This document shows positions 33,701 through 42,957 of a stretch of 64,000 nt of DNA, one piece after another (position 1 is the first letter of the stretch; each line of letters starts with the position of its first letter). This stretch comes from Pyrenophora tritici-repentis (lineage: Eukaryota; Ascomycota; Dothideomycetes; Pleosporales; Pleosporaceae): contig NC_089390.1 of the NCBI RefSeq assembly GCF_003171515.1, forward strand, positions 9,738,274 through 9,802,273, read 5' to 3'. A program made the translations under genes and the position numbers. The notes below the pieces were generated by a model, which made no database searches, was not told the DNA's origin, and saw only the letters and a program-made list of their open reading frames with translations.

Positions 33701-34898
33701 ACAAGCCGAGGTCACACTTCATGACAAGGTCGCTGCCGAGCTTGCGCTAGCAGAGAGCCTCAAAAAGGACGAGGTCACGAAGCCGCTCCAAGAAGGCCTT
33801 TCGCCACAGCAGGTCATTGGTCAGGGTACTCTCCAGCAAGCCACTGGCACTCGCCCCTCACGCTTCTTTCCACGCCCGATGGAGCCTGCGCCACCCATGC
33901 CTGCATTCTCATCAAACAAGGCCGACTCGCCTCCCCCGCCTCCGGAGACTGAGACACACCCCGCCTTCAGTAGCGAGACCAACCATCCAATGGTGAGGCT
34001 CCCAAAGCCTTCGCCTGTTGTGCGTCTTCCTCCGTCGGCGGTTGGCAATGTTGCATCTGCCCCGGCCACCATGCCACGCGGCCAAGGTCTAGGAGCGAGG
34101 CCTCTTACTATGAACCCAGAATGGCAAGCTAGGTTTAACAAACTGCTCGACAAGCCTGGTTCAACTCGACCTTCTTCATTGCCCGCCACATCCCCAGTTT
34201 TCCCCGTCGTCTCCCCCCAGCAAGGTGCAGTGGCCCCCACGGCGTTGTCGAAGGCTGCTCTCGACGTCCGTGGCAACGCTGGCACTGCGACTGTGTCTCT
34301 CCCCACAGCACCTCTGGGTAAGACCTTCGCAGACGACCGTGGCAAAGACGTCGTCACTCGCAAGGGTGCCGAGGCACTGTTCGAAGACCGAGAGTTTGGT
34401 TCCTTGCCCACCGTCAAGCTGTCAAAGGCCCCTCATCTTGCGGCCAACCAAGCCCCAAAGCCTGCACCTCGAGACGAGCAGCATCCCAAGTACAAGAAGT
34501 TTGAGAACCCATTTACAATCCGTCGTCTTGAGGCTTTCGATATCGAGAAGAATGCCCAGAACAAGGGCAAATTCGATGTCGTTGTCAGCCTGCCAAACAT
34601 GCGTAACCCTGTCACCAAATCGGTGCAGAGGAAGCACTACGGCCCCAAGATTAACCGTCAGTCCAAGCCTAAGCAGCCTGGTTCCCCAAGCTCGACGTCT
34701 GTCAACGGTTCCAAGGAACGCCCCCGCAAGCCTTCGCACCAGGGTTCAGCTGACCGCCCTTACAATAACACCGCCCGTCCTTCTGCGGCTAAGTCTTGGA
34801 CTACCAACAGTAACCCTCGCTCGTCTGCAATTTCTTCCGCCAACACCGCCAACGCCGTCAGCACTCCCACCACATGGGCCAAGCTTGCGGCTGCCTGA
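30744..34898 (+). CDS. Large intrinsically disordered protein, 1384 residues, function unknown
   Basis: This is a single long frame dominated by Pro, Ser, Gln, Ala and Lys. Ordered-looking islands are few. They are an acidic-aromatic motif ADIDDDEDDWAPETVQWMDG near residue 330, SPWAPLPPIEKVSPVQI near 445, and a charged coiled coil VVQNRLMAEKIERARLKKLQ running to about residue 710. Further on are GGGWDKFGDFIKKDDQDTY near 950 with a following helical stretch, and a C-terminal basic block KKFENPFTIRRLEAFDIEKN with FDVVVSLPNMRNPVTKSVQR around 1255-1300. No signal peptide or membrane segment is visible. The WAPLPP-type motif suggests a conserved fungal protein, but I do not recognise a named family. 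RNA-granule or scaffold roles would be speculation from composition. Confidence 0.8.
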   Translation: MSHVDPLGHSAGLDSQQSTPVTPASFFDSDNEPDSDKVSYATTVPETVMAEQVAKDVVKEAQSVGPSAPIDDSASTTNSPAVNGGSPSDTATKTPNDPEASSTKQTANGANVPSIASVNVDGQAAAVSRGDEEGGDSINSIKGDNKQSGASQADSKQPHLNGISSDHLATDSLAVTDASGGSDTDISRPGSVDQSKRDGSHVRTSSAAKKQPFKSVSVTKSFLAKTVTTTPAARPGEKVTAAAPPKPSNVLSAKPRLVAKSGTSNAPRTLGQTNGAGAGPDASKVWNKNQPVPPPPPKQFTDEELKQQYGIHLATRLQADEGGKEAKWADIDDDEDDWAPETVQWMDGTKSSVAVPPEQPPPPEEPKTILKPETPAETPKPKPEPAPVSTSNPKPSVTGGTKTILKPGAHAQPCTGKSSLVLKGQPEKPTLVAKPSATEKKSPWAPLPPIEKVSPVQINPPAHQPPPQRYSQRDSYGYDSMPPPPAKEIAPDDFNRSWRNDSGGRDGRDGRELFNSQSGRYEPVHNDVRRGSGRDSGFRQQPAVLQRPSQDGPAEPSAAFQTSRATADGPTWGRRRNSSNVSGGMPRRMSMDPRADMPNGPMNSERRESHSINGFDPSDSTAARQSPFQQMKSPNMPHAHPASPYGSAASPAVQQAQAVAPVAPPAEDPVVVQNRLMAEKIERARLKKLQDAEAEKRAEEEKKERIAKKLAAMGPPKAKEQSPARPAKSPPKEKAVPASVQSPPKPPVPTADGEVAQYGMMKVHQPHPVKKSPQMEHARVSASAQAAASLDQQTQPFDPLARDSEKSRLPTEQSNPLAHQTEGTSQSGTRPQGPAAWTPSTAPQPKPWTSQVWGPPQAKDRALGNGTFGSSYRGPIQPGAQQQLPVQAPAATAPIGTGLAQQPIAPQPARQMPPQQMFSQRPARAQQPQSRTYRKVEPISGGGWDKFGDFIKKDDQDTYTKNRQDQARQGEAFRPEIRETFKDQRGQAEVTLHDKVAAELALAESLKKDEVTKPLQEGLSPQQVIGQGTLQQATGTRPSRFFPRPMEPAPPMPAFSSNKADSPPPPPETETHPAFSSETNHPMVRLPKPSPVVRLPPSAVGNVASAPATMPRGQGLGARPLTMNPEWQARFNKLLDKPGSTRPSSLPATSPVFPVVSPQQGAVAPTALSKAALDVRGNAGTATVSLPTAPLGKTFADDRGKDVVTRKGAEALFEDREFGSLPTVKLSKAPHLAANQAPKPAPRDEQHPKYKKFENPFTIRRLEAFDIEKNAQNKGKFDVVVSLPNMRNPVTKSVQRKHYGPKINRQSKPKQPGSPSSTSVNGSKERPRKPSHQGSADRPYNNTARPSAAKSWTTNSNPRSSAISSANTANAVSTPTTWAKLAAA

Positions 34899-35948
34899 AC
34901 GGTCGAAATGATTGTGTTGCAACATCTATTCTATGACGGATCATAGACATTAGAACCGGTTGTCATACACGTACACGACTGTTTCCAACAAGGGTCTCCA
35001 GACGCCCCAGGTGGGTCGTCATCAGCAGTATGTCACCCCCTCCTTCCCTTCTTCGACTCAAGCAGCATATCTAGCGACATCTTGTGCCACAACGGTTTGA
35101 GTGGAACCTCAAGGTCGCTTTTCATGGGAGGCAGTGTACTCCCCCTCAACTCATTTCTTTTTCTTTGTGGGCTTTCCTCCTCCTCTGATGGTCGCCGCCC
35201 TTGTATTTCATTGTTTCTTGGATGTGCGACGACATCATCTTTCGGGGCCTTGCAATCATCTTTCTTGTTTTGCCTCTTACCTTTTCCCTTTTCCCTTTTC
35301 TTTTTTCTAATTCGGAACCCTCGTTTTTTCGTTCATAGTCGCCACCTCTTGTTTTGTTGCCCGTGGACAGGGCCTACAGGGCTTTCAAGGGTGGTGCTGA
35401 ACACGGGGGGAGTTTTTCCGAACAGATGATGATGGGACATGTGATCACCTCTGGGGATGAGGAATTGGGATGGGTAGTGAGCAGTGGGTAGTGGGTAGGT
35501 GGGTGGTGATTAGAGGATTCGTGTACTGTTAATAACACATTTGCAAATTTCTAATCTTGTTGGTGTTGCCGTGATGTGTGATTATGTGAGATGGTGTGTA
35601 TGTTGTTTTACATCAAGTATGTGCATCATACCCAAGCCATGTGTACTCATCCATCCATATTCATACCTATCTTTCTCTCAAAATCTAAGAGCGTGCCCTC
35701 ATAGTGCTTGTGATTCATGTGTTCTCTTATCTGAATGTTCTGCCCTTGTGGAAGGGAGTGGGGTATATTTATTCCGCGGATATTATAGCCGACGTTCGGA
35801 ACCAGCCACATGCACCCCACATCTTAAACCAACCCCACGCCTCCAAACATACCATCCCCAAACAGCCCACTTCTAGCCCACACAACACAGAAACCACCAG
35901 GACCCCCTCAAACTAAGAAGGAAAAGAAAAAGAAGAAGAAAAAAAGCC
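34899..35948. other. Intergenic, no supported gene
   Basis: Contains the 3' region of the preceding gene, T-rich tracts near 35150-35330 and GTGGGTAGTGGGTAG runs near 35475. A TATA-like TATATTTATT near 35763 lies about 185 bp ahead of the BTB pseudogene. Confidence 0.5.
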
Positions 35949-36732
35949 ATGCAAATAGACACCCCCACAACCTCCTTACCCGAAATCCTCACCCTCGACG
36001 TCGGCGGCACCCGCACATTCCGCACAACAAAACAAGTCCTAGCCACAGCACCCGTACTTTGCCAATCTAGTTGATCGCTGGGAAGGCCACGCTGACGTAC
36101 AAGCTGGCGGGACACTTTTTGTAGATGCGGATGCTGAGATGTTTGAACATTTGCTTCGGTAAGATGAATAAAGTAACGAAACGGCCGTTGGCTAGAAAAA
36201 CGACAAGAAGGCGGACGAGGAGAGGCTAAAACAATCCACAGATACATGCGACGCCCCAACCAATTCCCCCTCTTCTGGACGCGCGCCTAGAAAACGAGGC
36301 CGATTTCTTCCTCCTCCAAGGCTTACGCAACTGGATCCGCGAGAAGCGGTAGTTACTTCGGCGCTATAAAACTAACCGTCAACCTAGACGAGCACGAGCC
36401 GCGGCCGCAGGCTATGGCGCTGATAAAGGAAGAAGCGCTGACCAAGGAAGCGCGCAGCAAACAGGCCATGCATATCGACGACGACGACGACGCCGCCGTT
36501 ATACAGACGCTCATTGTCAAGGGTGGGCTGCGGAAGAAGTTTCCGTCGGCCCATCATGACACTTGGAATACGCACGAGTGTGAGGGCAACCATTTGTGTG
36601 AGGATGTGTTGGAGTGCATGGGGTGAGATCGGAGAGGGTTGGAAACTGGTGAATGAGTTTGGTTGGTTGGTTTCGGTGGTTACGCGGGTTGAGTTTGATT
36701 GGGGGGGTTTGGTTAATGAGGGGGAGCCTTGA
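35949..36732 (+). pseudogene. Decayed BTB/POZ gene, paralogue of the gene at 16.7-17.4 kb
   Basis: The N-terminus reads LPEILTLDVGGTRTFRTTKQVL, nearly the same as the 17-kb BTB protein. It then goes out of frame near 36050, where a one-base change restores YFANLVDRWEGHADVQAGG. A candidate intron follows (GTAAGA near 36160 to CCACAG near 36241), then YMRRPNQFPLFWTR. About ten codons present in the 17-kb paralogue are missing next, and the frame resumes with LENEADFFLLQGLRNWIREK. A second plausible intron ends near 36387. After an acidic stretch (IDDDDDAAV) another shift is needed near 36623 to reach VVTRVEFDWGGLVNEGEP, matching the paralogue's C-terminus. At least two frameshifts and a deletion make it a likely pseudogene, unless assembly errors are responsible. 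Confidence 0.75.
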
Positions 36733-37120
36733 GGGGGTGGGTTGTGGGGGTGGTGTTGGTGTTGGGGTGTTTGGTTGAGGTGGGTAGGTGTGGAGTCTTT
36801 TTCTTTTCTGGTTTTAAAAGAAAGATTTTTCTTCGCGAGTTTCTAGAATGAAGGTTTTTCTATGCTGAGAAAATATAAAGGCGATGGGAGATGAGCTTCT
36901 GACAGCTCAAAGGGCTCTACCTACAAACATGCGGAGGAACAGCACACAATAAGTTGATCGGCTAGCATTGGGAGGCTTTTTTTTTGAAAGAATAGTTTGA
37001 ATAACTCATCGGTCTATGAACATAGCATGAAGGAAACAAAAACACAAGTCCAAGAACCTAACACTATAAACCCATCTTTCGTATCTCATCCTATGCCCTC
37101 CGTGTATAAACCACAATTTC
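36733..37120. other. Intergenic, nothing recognised
   Basis: Contains G-rich repeats (GTGGGGGTGGTGTTGG) near 36740 and T-rich sequence, with the 3' region of the minus-strand gene. No gene is seen. Confidence 0.5.
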
Positions 37121-37792
37121 TCACGTACCAGCATGTATCTGTCCACACCCACACATCCCTTCCAAATGATGTCCTTGACCAATACCCAATTCTTGCCCGC
37201 GGAACATGTCAAGTATCTCATGCTGTCTCGCATCCTCCGGCGTACAAGAAGACGTTTTATAAAGACCCCAGGGCATCATGTCTGCAGGCGACATGGTCAT
37301 GTCATTGCTGTAGTATCCGGTCCACGGGGGGTCCTGAGACGGGCAGTGGTATTGCTGTTCGAGCATGGGGTCGTAGACGTTATTGTTGTAATCTGATGTA
37401 AAATGTTGTTGAGGCGAGTTTTGATAGGAGAGTTGTGAGATGTCGGCGTTGTGGTAGCGTGGTGTGTGCAGGGGGGTTTCGTATGTGCTCTGAGATCCGG
37501 ACTGTGAGCTTGTGGTCTGCATGGTGGGTACTGTGGCGTGTTGCTGCTGGGGATGCGTTGGCGGCATGCTTGTAGAATGCTGGATTGTGCGGGTAGACGA
37601 GGCATTGTTGCTGGGGTAGGTGGGATTGTATATCCCTGGTTGAGCGGCTGTGGCTTTGAACCCCCATGCTTCCGTGTAGCAATCTGGATTTGATATATGG
37701 CTCTTGTCTTCGTTCTTGACATCAGAACCAGCGATTTCTGATGCATTGCTCTGTTGGACTGCAAATTCGAGTAGAAGATCTAGGGAATTCAT
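37121..37792 (-). CDS. Hypothetical Gln/Ser/Pro-rich protein
   Basis: The frame encodes 223 residues from MNSLDLLLEFAVQQS (37792). An alternative ATG lies 22 codons upstream at 37858. The N-terminus is a short acidic-hydrophobic helix. The middle is rich in Gln, Ser, Thr, Pro and Tyr (TSMPPTHPQQQHATV, SQLSYQNSPQQHFTS). The C-terminus contains a few Cys and His residues (CTPEDARQHEILDMFRGQEL, then MCGCGQIHAG) that do not form a standard finger. The composition resembles transcription-associated low-complexity regions, but no DNA-binding domain is visible and the function is unknown. Codon use is coherent across the frame. Confidence 0.5.
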   Translation of the reverse strand: MNSLDLLLEFAVQQSNASEIAGSDVKNEDKSHISNPDCYTEAWGFKATAAQPGIYNPTYPSNNASSTRTIQHSTSMPPTHPQQQHATVPTMQTTSSQSGSQSTYETPLHTPRYHNADISQLSYQNSPQQHFTSDYNNNVYDPMLEQQYHCPSQDPPWTGYYSNDMTMSPADMMPWGLYKTSSCTPEDARQHEILDMFRGQELGIGQGHHLEGMCGCGQIHAGT

Positions 37793-37858
37793 CTTGTGAT
37801 GCGTTTGGGTTGTGAAAATGAGATGGAGCGGGCCGGATGGATGATTTATCGACGACAA

Positions 37859-38879
37859 GAACGAGGAAAAGGTGATACGAAAAGAGACGTGTACCTGCAG
37901 AGTACGGTGGTATAGTGTCTTGTTTCACCCGCAAGGTTTCATAGTAAAATATCGACCCAATATCATGCGCACACCGCATCATGGCACCGAAGAGGAGGCA
38001 AGACCGAAGATCTGATGATAATTGTTTGCTTAGGACTCTCGATCGTGGGGGCTGTACTGCCTCCGTGGGGCAATTTTGAGCTGGATGCATGTCTACGTGT
38101 TGCAGATGCTGTCATGGGTGCTCGGAGTCCAGCTAACTATGACAGTTGTCCAAGAGCAGTTGTGTACGATAGGATCGAGGGTAAGACGACGTCGTCTTGT
38201 AGATGACCCGCTTTGTGAATATTGAAATGGACGGAAAAGGCATCAAGTGAGAAGTGGGGCTGTCTTGTTCGGCATTGCTTCTGTAAATGCTTCTGTGTGA
38301 CGGCATCCACGTGAGCATAGGCGGACATGTGTGAACAAGAGTTGATGGTAAATCGACCTCATTGCTGCTTGAACAGGTTAGCGTCGGCGCAGTTGAAATT
38401 TGGGCGCAACATCTGATGATCGAGAAGCTCTTTCGAGTACAAAGTGCTACTTCGGGGACAACAGTCGCCGTCTAGAAGGTAGTAAGGTAACCCAAGAGTA
38501 TCCTAAGCTAGTTGCTTGTGGCTGGGGACGCGTGCTAGCACTGGGAAAAGCAGCCCTGGTGATCTTTAGCTCGTTTCTAGATAAAAGAAGTGAAGCTGTT
38601 GATGGTGATTCAATATACGACCCGTTAGCTGGTGCAGAAGAGAATTAGCTGTTCTTCCCTGTGCGTCGCTATCGAGTACCCGGCGCTAACGTTAGTGCGG
38701 GGATTTGTTGACCTCCACAACACCAAACCCAATCCATCTGCATGAACGGCGCATGCGCGCCCCGCGACGCGTCCCATGTGTCGATTTGAACTCTTGAGCG
38801 TACTCATTGTTTGTTCCGAGCGACTAACGACACGCAAGAGACGATCGCGCCAAGCGACTGATTTGCCGTTGCCGCGACC
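37859..38879. other. Intergenic, divergent promoter space
   Basis: This is about 1 kb between a minus-strand gene and GCP4 on the plus strand. Short frames on both strands have no domain support. No gene is called. Confidence 0.5.
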
Positions 38880-41150
38880 ATGCTCCACGAAATCCTCCTC
38901 TCGCTCTCCGGGCACCCGTCCGCGCTCTTCGATGCCCCCGACCACGTGACGTCGACCACCCAGTCACTGCTGCATCCGTCTGAAAAGGAACTTTTGTCCT
39001 CAATAGGACATTTATCGCAACTGCATCGGGATACGCGCGATCATGTTGCTAAGATTGCCGCTTCTCATCCTTCCATCATCTGCAGGGCAGTTGCTACGTC
39101 AATCACCTCACACCATCTTGAGCAGTTTCAGCGCAAGATCCTTGAAGTTGAGAGCCGTATTCTCAAACAGGACTCTACTACTGTCGGCGCATACAACATT
39201 GTGCCGCTCGCAGGCGTGGTCAGCGAGTTTTCCGAATGGGTCAGGCTGATGACATGGCTCTGGACCATCAGCAACTACATGCTACCTTCGGATGCTACTT
39301 CTAAGAGCGAAAACATCACATCAAAAGCTGCTTCTGGAGCTGCAATCATAGACAAGCTGAGAACCGAGGCTCAGACAGGGTTTCCTGATATTGCAGAGGC
39401 AGCACATGGCCTGAGCAAGGTCGCGGAAACTTCGTGGCTACGGCAGCTATCCACATGGCTGTTGTATGGCCGCCTTCCTTCGTTTGGTCGTTCAGATTTC
39501 TTCATCCAGCAAGATGATGGAGATGCAGATGAGCAGATTTTCATGCTGCAGAACAAATTGCTACCCAAGTTTGTAACGAGGCAGACGGCTCTTTCTATCC
39601 TCTTCGTTGGCAAGTCCCTTAACCAGATCCGCTCGTTACCGTCGGCTGTAAAAGCATCAAACGCAGCAAATTCAGCGTCAGAACTTGATTTGCTACCCAA
39701 GCACGTTCAACATCTCGCGGGAGTGAGCGTGCCAGTTGTAGCCTCGCAACTATCCGAGGCTGTCGCAAACATTCGCTTGTCTTTGTCAAGAAACCTTTTA
39801 CAGCACCTGCTTCCTCGCGAAAAGATTATAGAGACATTGAACGTTCTATATCAATTTTTCCTCATTGGTCGGGGCGAGTTTGCTCTCACCTTGATCGCAG
39901 AGGCGGATGACAAGATGTCATCTCGACACCGAGGCCAACTGGCAGCAAAATCTAGCCAATCTGTAAAGGGCGTGTTGCTAAAGGAAGCAGAGATCAGTCA
40001 GATCCTCGCGCGCTCCTTGTCCATTCTTTCAACCTTATCCAGCGAAGATGAATCCACAGATGATATCCTGGACGTGGCAACGCAGCTACTTCATCTCAGT
40101 GTGAACACCTCGTCAACTCAACGGCCCGGAACCCCAGGCCGTGCAAAGGACACAGAATCTGCGCTTCCACAGCTCCCCAATGCAGCATTCGATGAGCTAC
40201 TGCTGTCAGTGCCAACATCTCTCACCATGGACATCCATTCACCACTCGATTTGTTCGTAACCAAGACAGACCTTGATGTCTACTCAACGATCAATTCTTG
40301 CCTGCTTGCAGTTCGAAGAGCCCATCTACACTTGGCGGAGCTATGGAGGTACAGCTCGATACGAAGAGACTACCCATGTCCCCCAGGCTACCAATTCAGC
40401 AACTCTGCACACGGCAAAGCAATCCTCAAGAGACGTCGCCAACGAGCTGCAAAGCGAGCTCAAGATATGCGACGAATCTGGGCGACATGTGCAGCCGCCA
40501 TCTTCTTCTTGGCGGAAAGCGAAGCCTACTTCCACGGAACCGTTGTCCAACAAACCTTCACCCACTTCATCACCTGGGTAACAGGACCCCAGAGCAATTC
40601 CTCCACAGAAGCCTCCTCACGCCCTGCTACATCCTCCGGCTTCCGCAAATCCGCAACAGACGGGGGCGCACACCAACAACACGACCCCGAAGCCCTAGCA
40701 TCAGCACACCGCCGCTTCCTCTCCTCCATCGCATACTCCCTCCTCCTCACAGACCAAGCCTACACAAAGGCCCTCCGCACACTCTGCACGCACGTCGACG
40801 AACTCGTAGCCTACATCACGCGCCTCACCAAGATCCAACAAAGCCTCGATCTCGAAGAAGACGAGGGCGTGGAGGACTATGTGCAAAACTACAAGAAGGA
40901 AGAAGGGCAGGTTGCCGTGGAAATGGATCGTGCGAGGAGGAGGTTGGATAGCGATCTCAAGGCGCTGGTGGAGCGGCTAAGAGAAATTGATAGTGAGAGG
41001 ATTGGTGCTTCTGCGCCTGGTACGGCGAATGCGGCGAGTATGGAGGAGGGCGCGTATGAGCCGTTGAGGGTGGGGGGGATTGATCGGTTGTTGATGAAGT
41101 TGGATTGGAGTGGTGAGGACGAAGAGGAGGAGACGGAGGATTTGCTGTGA
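38880..41150 (+). CDS. GCP4: Gamma-tubulin complex component 4 (GCP4-type)
   Basis: An uninterrupted 756-residue frame starts MLHEILLSLSGHPSALFDAPD, close to the start of metazoan GCP4 (M-x-HE-LL-LSG). GRIP1-type sequence follows, with LHPSEKELLSSIGHLSQLH, YNIVPLAGVVSEFSEW and LSTWLLYGRLPSFGRSDFFIQ (about 200-215). The motif REKIIETLNVLYQFFLIGRGEFALTLI near residue 320 is typical of the family, and the C-terminal GRIP2 part holds LRTLCTHVDELVAYITRL near 645. An acidic end (GEDEEEETEDLL) closes the protein. GCP4 belongs to the gamma-tubulin ring complex that nucleates microtubules at spindle pole bodies. In fungi it is usually non-essential, as in fission yeast Gfh1. A solo LTR begins 41 bp after the stop codon. 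Confidence 0.85.
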   Translation: MLHEILLSLSGHPSALFDAPDHVTSTTQSLLHPSEKELLSSIGHLSQLHRDTRDHVAKIAASHPSIICRAVATSITSHHLEQFQRKILEVESRILKQDSTTVGAYNIVPLAGVVSEFSEWVRLMTWLWTISNYMLPSDATSKSENITSKAASGAAIIDKLRTEAQTGFPDIAEAAHGLSKVAETSWLRQLSTWLLYGRLPSFGRSDFFIQQDDGDADEQIFMLQNKLLPKFVTRQTALSILFVGKSLNQIRSLPSAVKASNAANSASELDLLPKHVQHLAGVSVPVVASQLSEAVANIRLSLSRNLLQHLLPREKIIETLNVLYQFFLIGRGEFALTLIAEADDKMSSRHRGQLAAKSSQSVKGVLLKEAEISQILARSLSILSTLSSEDESTDDILDVATQLLHLSVNTSSTQRPGTPGRAKDTESALPQLPNAAFDELLLSVPTSLTMDIHSPLDLFVTKTDLDVYSTINSCLLAVRRAHLHLAELWRYSSIRRDYPCPPGYQFSNSAHGKAILKRRRQRAAKRAQDMRRIWATCAAAIFFLAESEAYFHGTVVQQTFTHFITWVTGPQSNSSTEASSRPATSSGFRKSATDGGAHQQHDPEALASAHRRFLSSIAYSLLLTDQAYTKALRTLCTHVDELVAYITRLTKIQQSLDLEEDEGVEDYVQNYKKEEGQVAVEMDRARRRLDSDLKALVERLREIDSERIGASAPGTANAASMEEGAYEPLRVGGIDRLLMKLDWSGEDEEEETEDLL

Positions 41151-41191
41151 AGTTAGCGGGAGTGGGACGGTATGCGGTGAATTAAGATTAT

Positions 41192-41417
41192 TATCAGAAC
41201 AAGGTCCCTCTAGTAGTATGACTACTATGGATAACCGAGTGGGAGGAGGGACAAGGCGGGGTGACTGCAACGTATTGTATTGACTATCGTATTAAGTGTT
41301 GCCCACTCAGGCTGTTGTGGTGGATGCTATTGCCCACCGGGCAGTGCCTGCCACACCAGCACATCATGTGCCTCTCAAGCACCTTCTACCCTGGACTGAA
41401 CCTAGATATTCTCAACA
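41192..41417 (-). repeat. Solo LTR, 226 bp
   Basis: On the minus strand it begins TGTTGAGAATATC and ends GTTCTGATA. It is flanked by the 5-bp duplication ATTAT (41187-41191 and 41418-41422). A homologous 228-bp copy lies in opposite orientation at 62208-62435 with its own duplication. No internal retrotransposon sequence is attached, so this is a recombination product. The ends do not close with the usual CA, so the exact 3' edge is inferred from the duplications. Confidence 0.8.
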
Positions 41418-41422
41418 ATTAT

Positions 41423-42132
41423 GAATTTTGATCTTCTTGTCAACATCGTGGTGTTTACAAGACGAGAAGCGGAGGCAGGCGCGATATGATGTGGCCTCAC
41501 GTTCCTCCCCATAGCAGTCATCCTTTCGACCAATAGATTGCATTCATCATACTACACACCCACCCACCCAATCAACCAACCAACCAACCACATTCCCAAC
41601 CCATCATCAACCAACCCCCCCATTCCTTCTTACCCACAAATACCAAAGTACCCCCTCCCCCCATCATCAGTCCCCCACCCATAACTAACACCCCCAGCCA
41701 AACATGTCTCTACTCAACCTCATCCTCTACCTCCGTCTAGACCCAGCCTACACGCGGCTACAAGAAACACATTCCTCCAATACCCAACACAACGTACACG
41801 ACCCCACGCCGCTACTACCACAATGCAAAGGACAAGGCACACATTTCAAACGGGGTAGCATGCGAGCTGGCAGTATTGCGATAAATGAGAGATATCTGCT
41901 TGGGAAGCTGCCGCTGTGCAAGGATGGATGGATAGATGGCTGTGTCAGGTGTGTCTGGTAACTGTTGGCATGGACAGTTTGCAGTTTTTTTTTGTCGGAA
42001 GACCTAGTAATGTTAATTGTATCCCTTTGTTGTTTTGATGTGCAAAAATGTTGTGTGATGATACCTGGAGGGGGAGGGGAGGGATGAATCGTGTAGGGGT
42101 GGGTCTATAATGCAAAAAAAGTGCAAAAAGAT
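41423..42132. other. Intergenic, a short frame of doubtful status
   Basis: A C/A-rich tract (CCAACCAACCAACC and similar) near 41570-41700 precedes an 85-codon plus-strand frame at 41704-41961 (MSLLNLILYLRLDPAYTRLQ). The placement of promoter-like sequence before it is suggestive, but the product matches nothing that I know. I leave it uncalled. Confidence 0.4.
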
Positions 42133-42217
42133 AGGTCGCGCCCGGGCTCGAACCGGGGTTACCAGAATGATGATGTCGAGTCAAAATCTGGAGTGATAAC
42201 CACTACACTACGCAACC
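42133..42217 (-). tRNA. tRNA-Gln (anticodon UUG) with 13-nt intron
   Basis: Read on the minus strand, the acceptor stem GGTTGCG pairs with CGCGACC and the discriminator base is T. The D-arm carries the A box TAGTGTAGTGG and the T-arm is CCCCGGTTCGAGCCCGGG. The anticodon stem CCAGA/TCTGG encloses loop TTTTGA plus T, interrupted after position 37 by the intron CTCGACATCATCA. The spliced anticodon TTG decodes CAA (Gln). T73 and the U-rich loop agree with yeast tRNA-Gln. Confidence 0.92.
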
Positions 42218-42957
42218 AAGGTGATTTGATGGAAGAAAATGAGATAATAATATTCATAATCACAATCAAAAATTAGACGGGATGCTGGGGTGCAGAGCGA
42301 CTGGTGGTGGGGCTCTGAGTGTCGCAGTGCGGGGTTCACCGCCTTGCTAGTCGAAACTCCAAGATCCACATGCCGACCGCACTACCGACCTTCAGCAACC
42401 ATGTCTCTTAAGAGAAAGCCGAATGTTGGAATCTCGCATCCCGATGCCATTACCCGGGGGCCGACAGCGACAGCATAAAAACACAGCCATCGCATTGTGA
42501 AATACCCCAATTCTTGCCAATATACGTCATCGCCACTCCAGCCCCCAAGCCCTGGCAGCTCACCATGCAGGAGCTGCGCACGTCGTTGGTGATGATGATG
42601 AAAAGAGAAGGTACCATGCAGCAGGATGGCGGAGCAACAACCGCAAACGAGACGTGACGCGCCTGCATCCTCGAAACGAAGGCAGGGTCGACCCGTAGAT
42701 ACGGTAAGTGATAGAATGGGGTCTGTCGTATCCCAACATGCCAGCGCCAAGCCCATACGTCAGATCACGGTAATTGGTGGCAGGTGGAGGCACGGATGCA
42801 GTCCGCGAACAATCATGTGAGAGTGAGATACGAACAAAACAAACAAACAAACAAAATAATACGAAGCCGGCTAAGCGAGTGTTTGTTAGTACGGTTACAA
42901 CAAACAAGCTGTGAGTGATATCGTCTTTGCACGTTAAACACCACCGCAGCAGCAACG
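42218..42957. other. Intergenic between tRNA-Gln and the caleosin gene
   Basis: The short open frames on both strands have no domain support. An AAAC repeat (about 42835-42857) precedes the caleosin gene. No gene is called. Confidence 0.5.

Noticed and set aside
41704..41961. 85-codon frame after a C/A-rich tract
   Set aside because: Promoter-like context but no recognisable product. Too weak to call.
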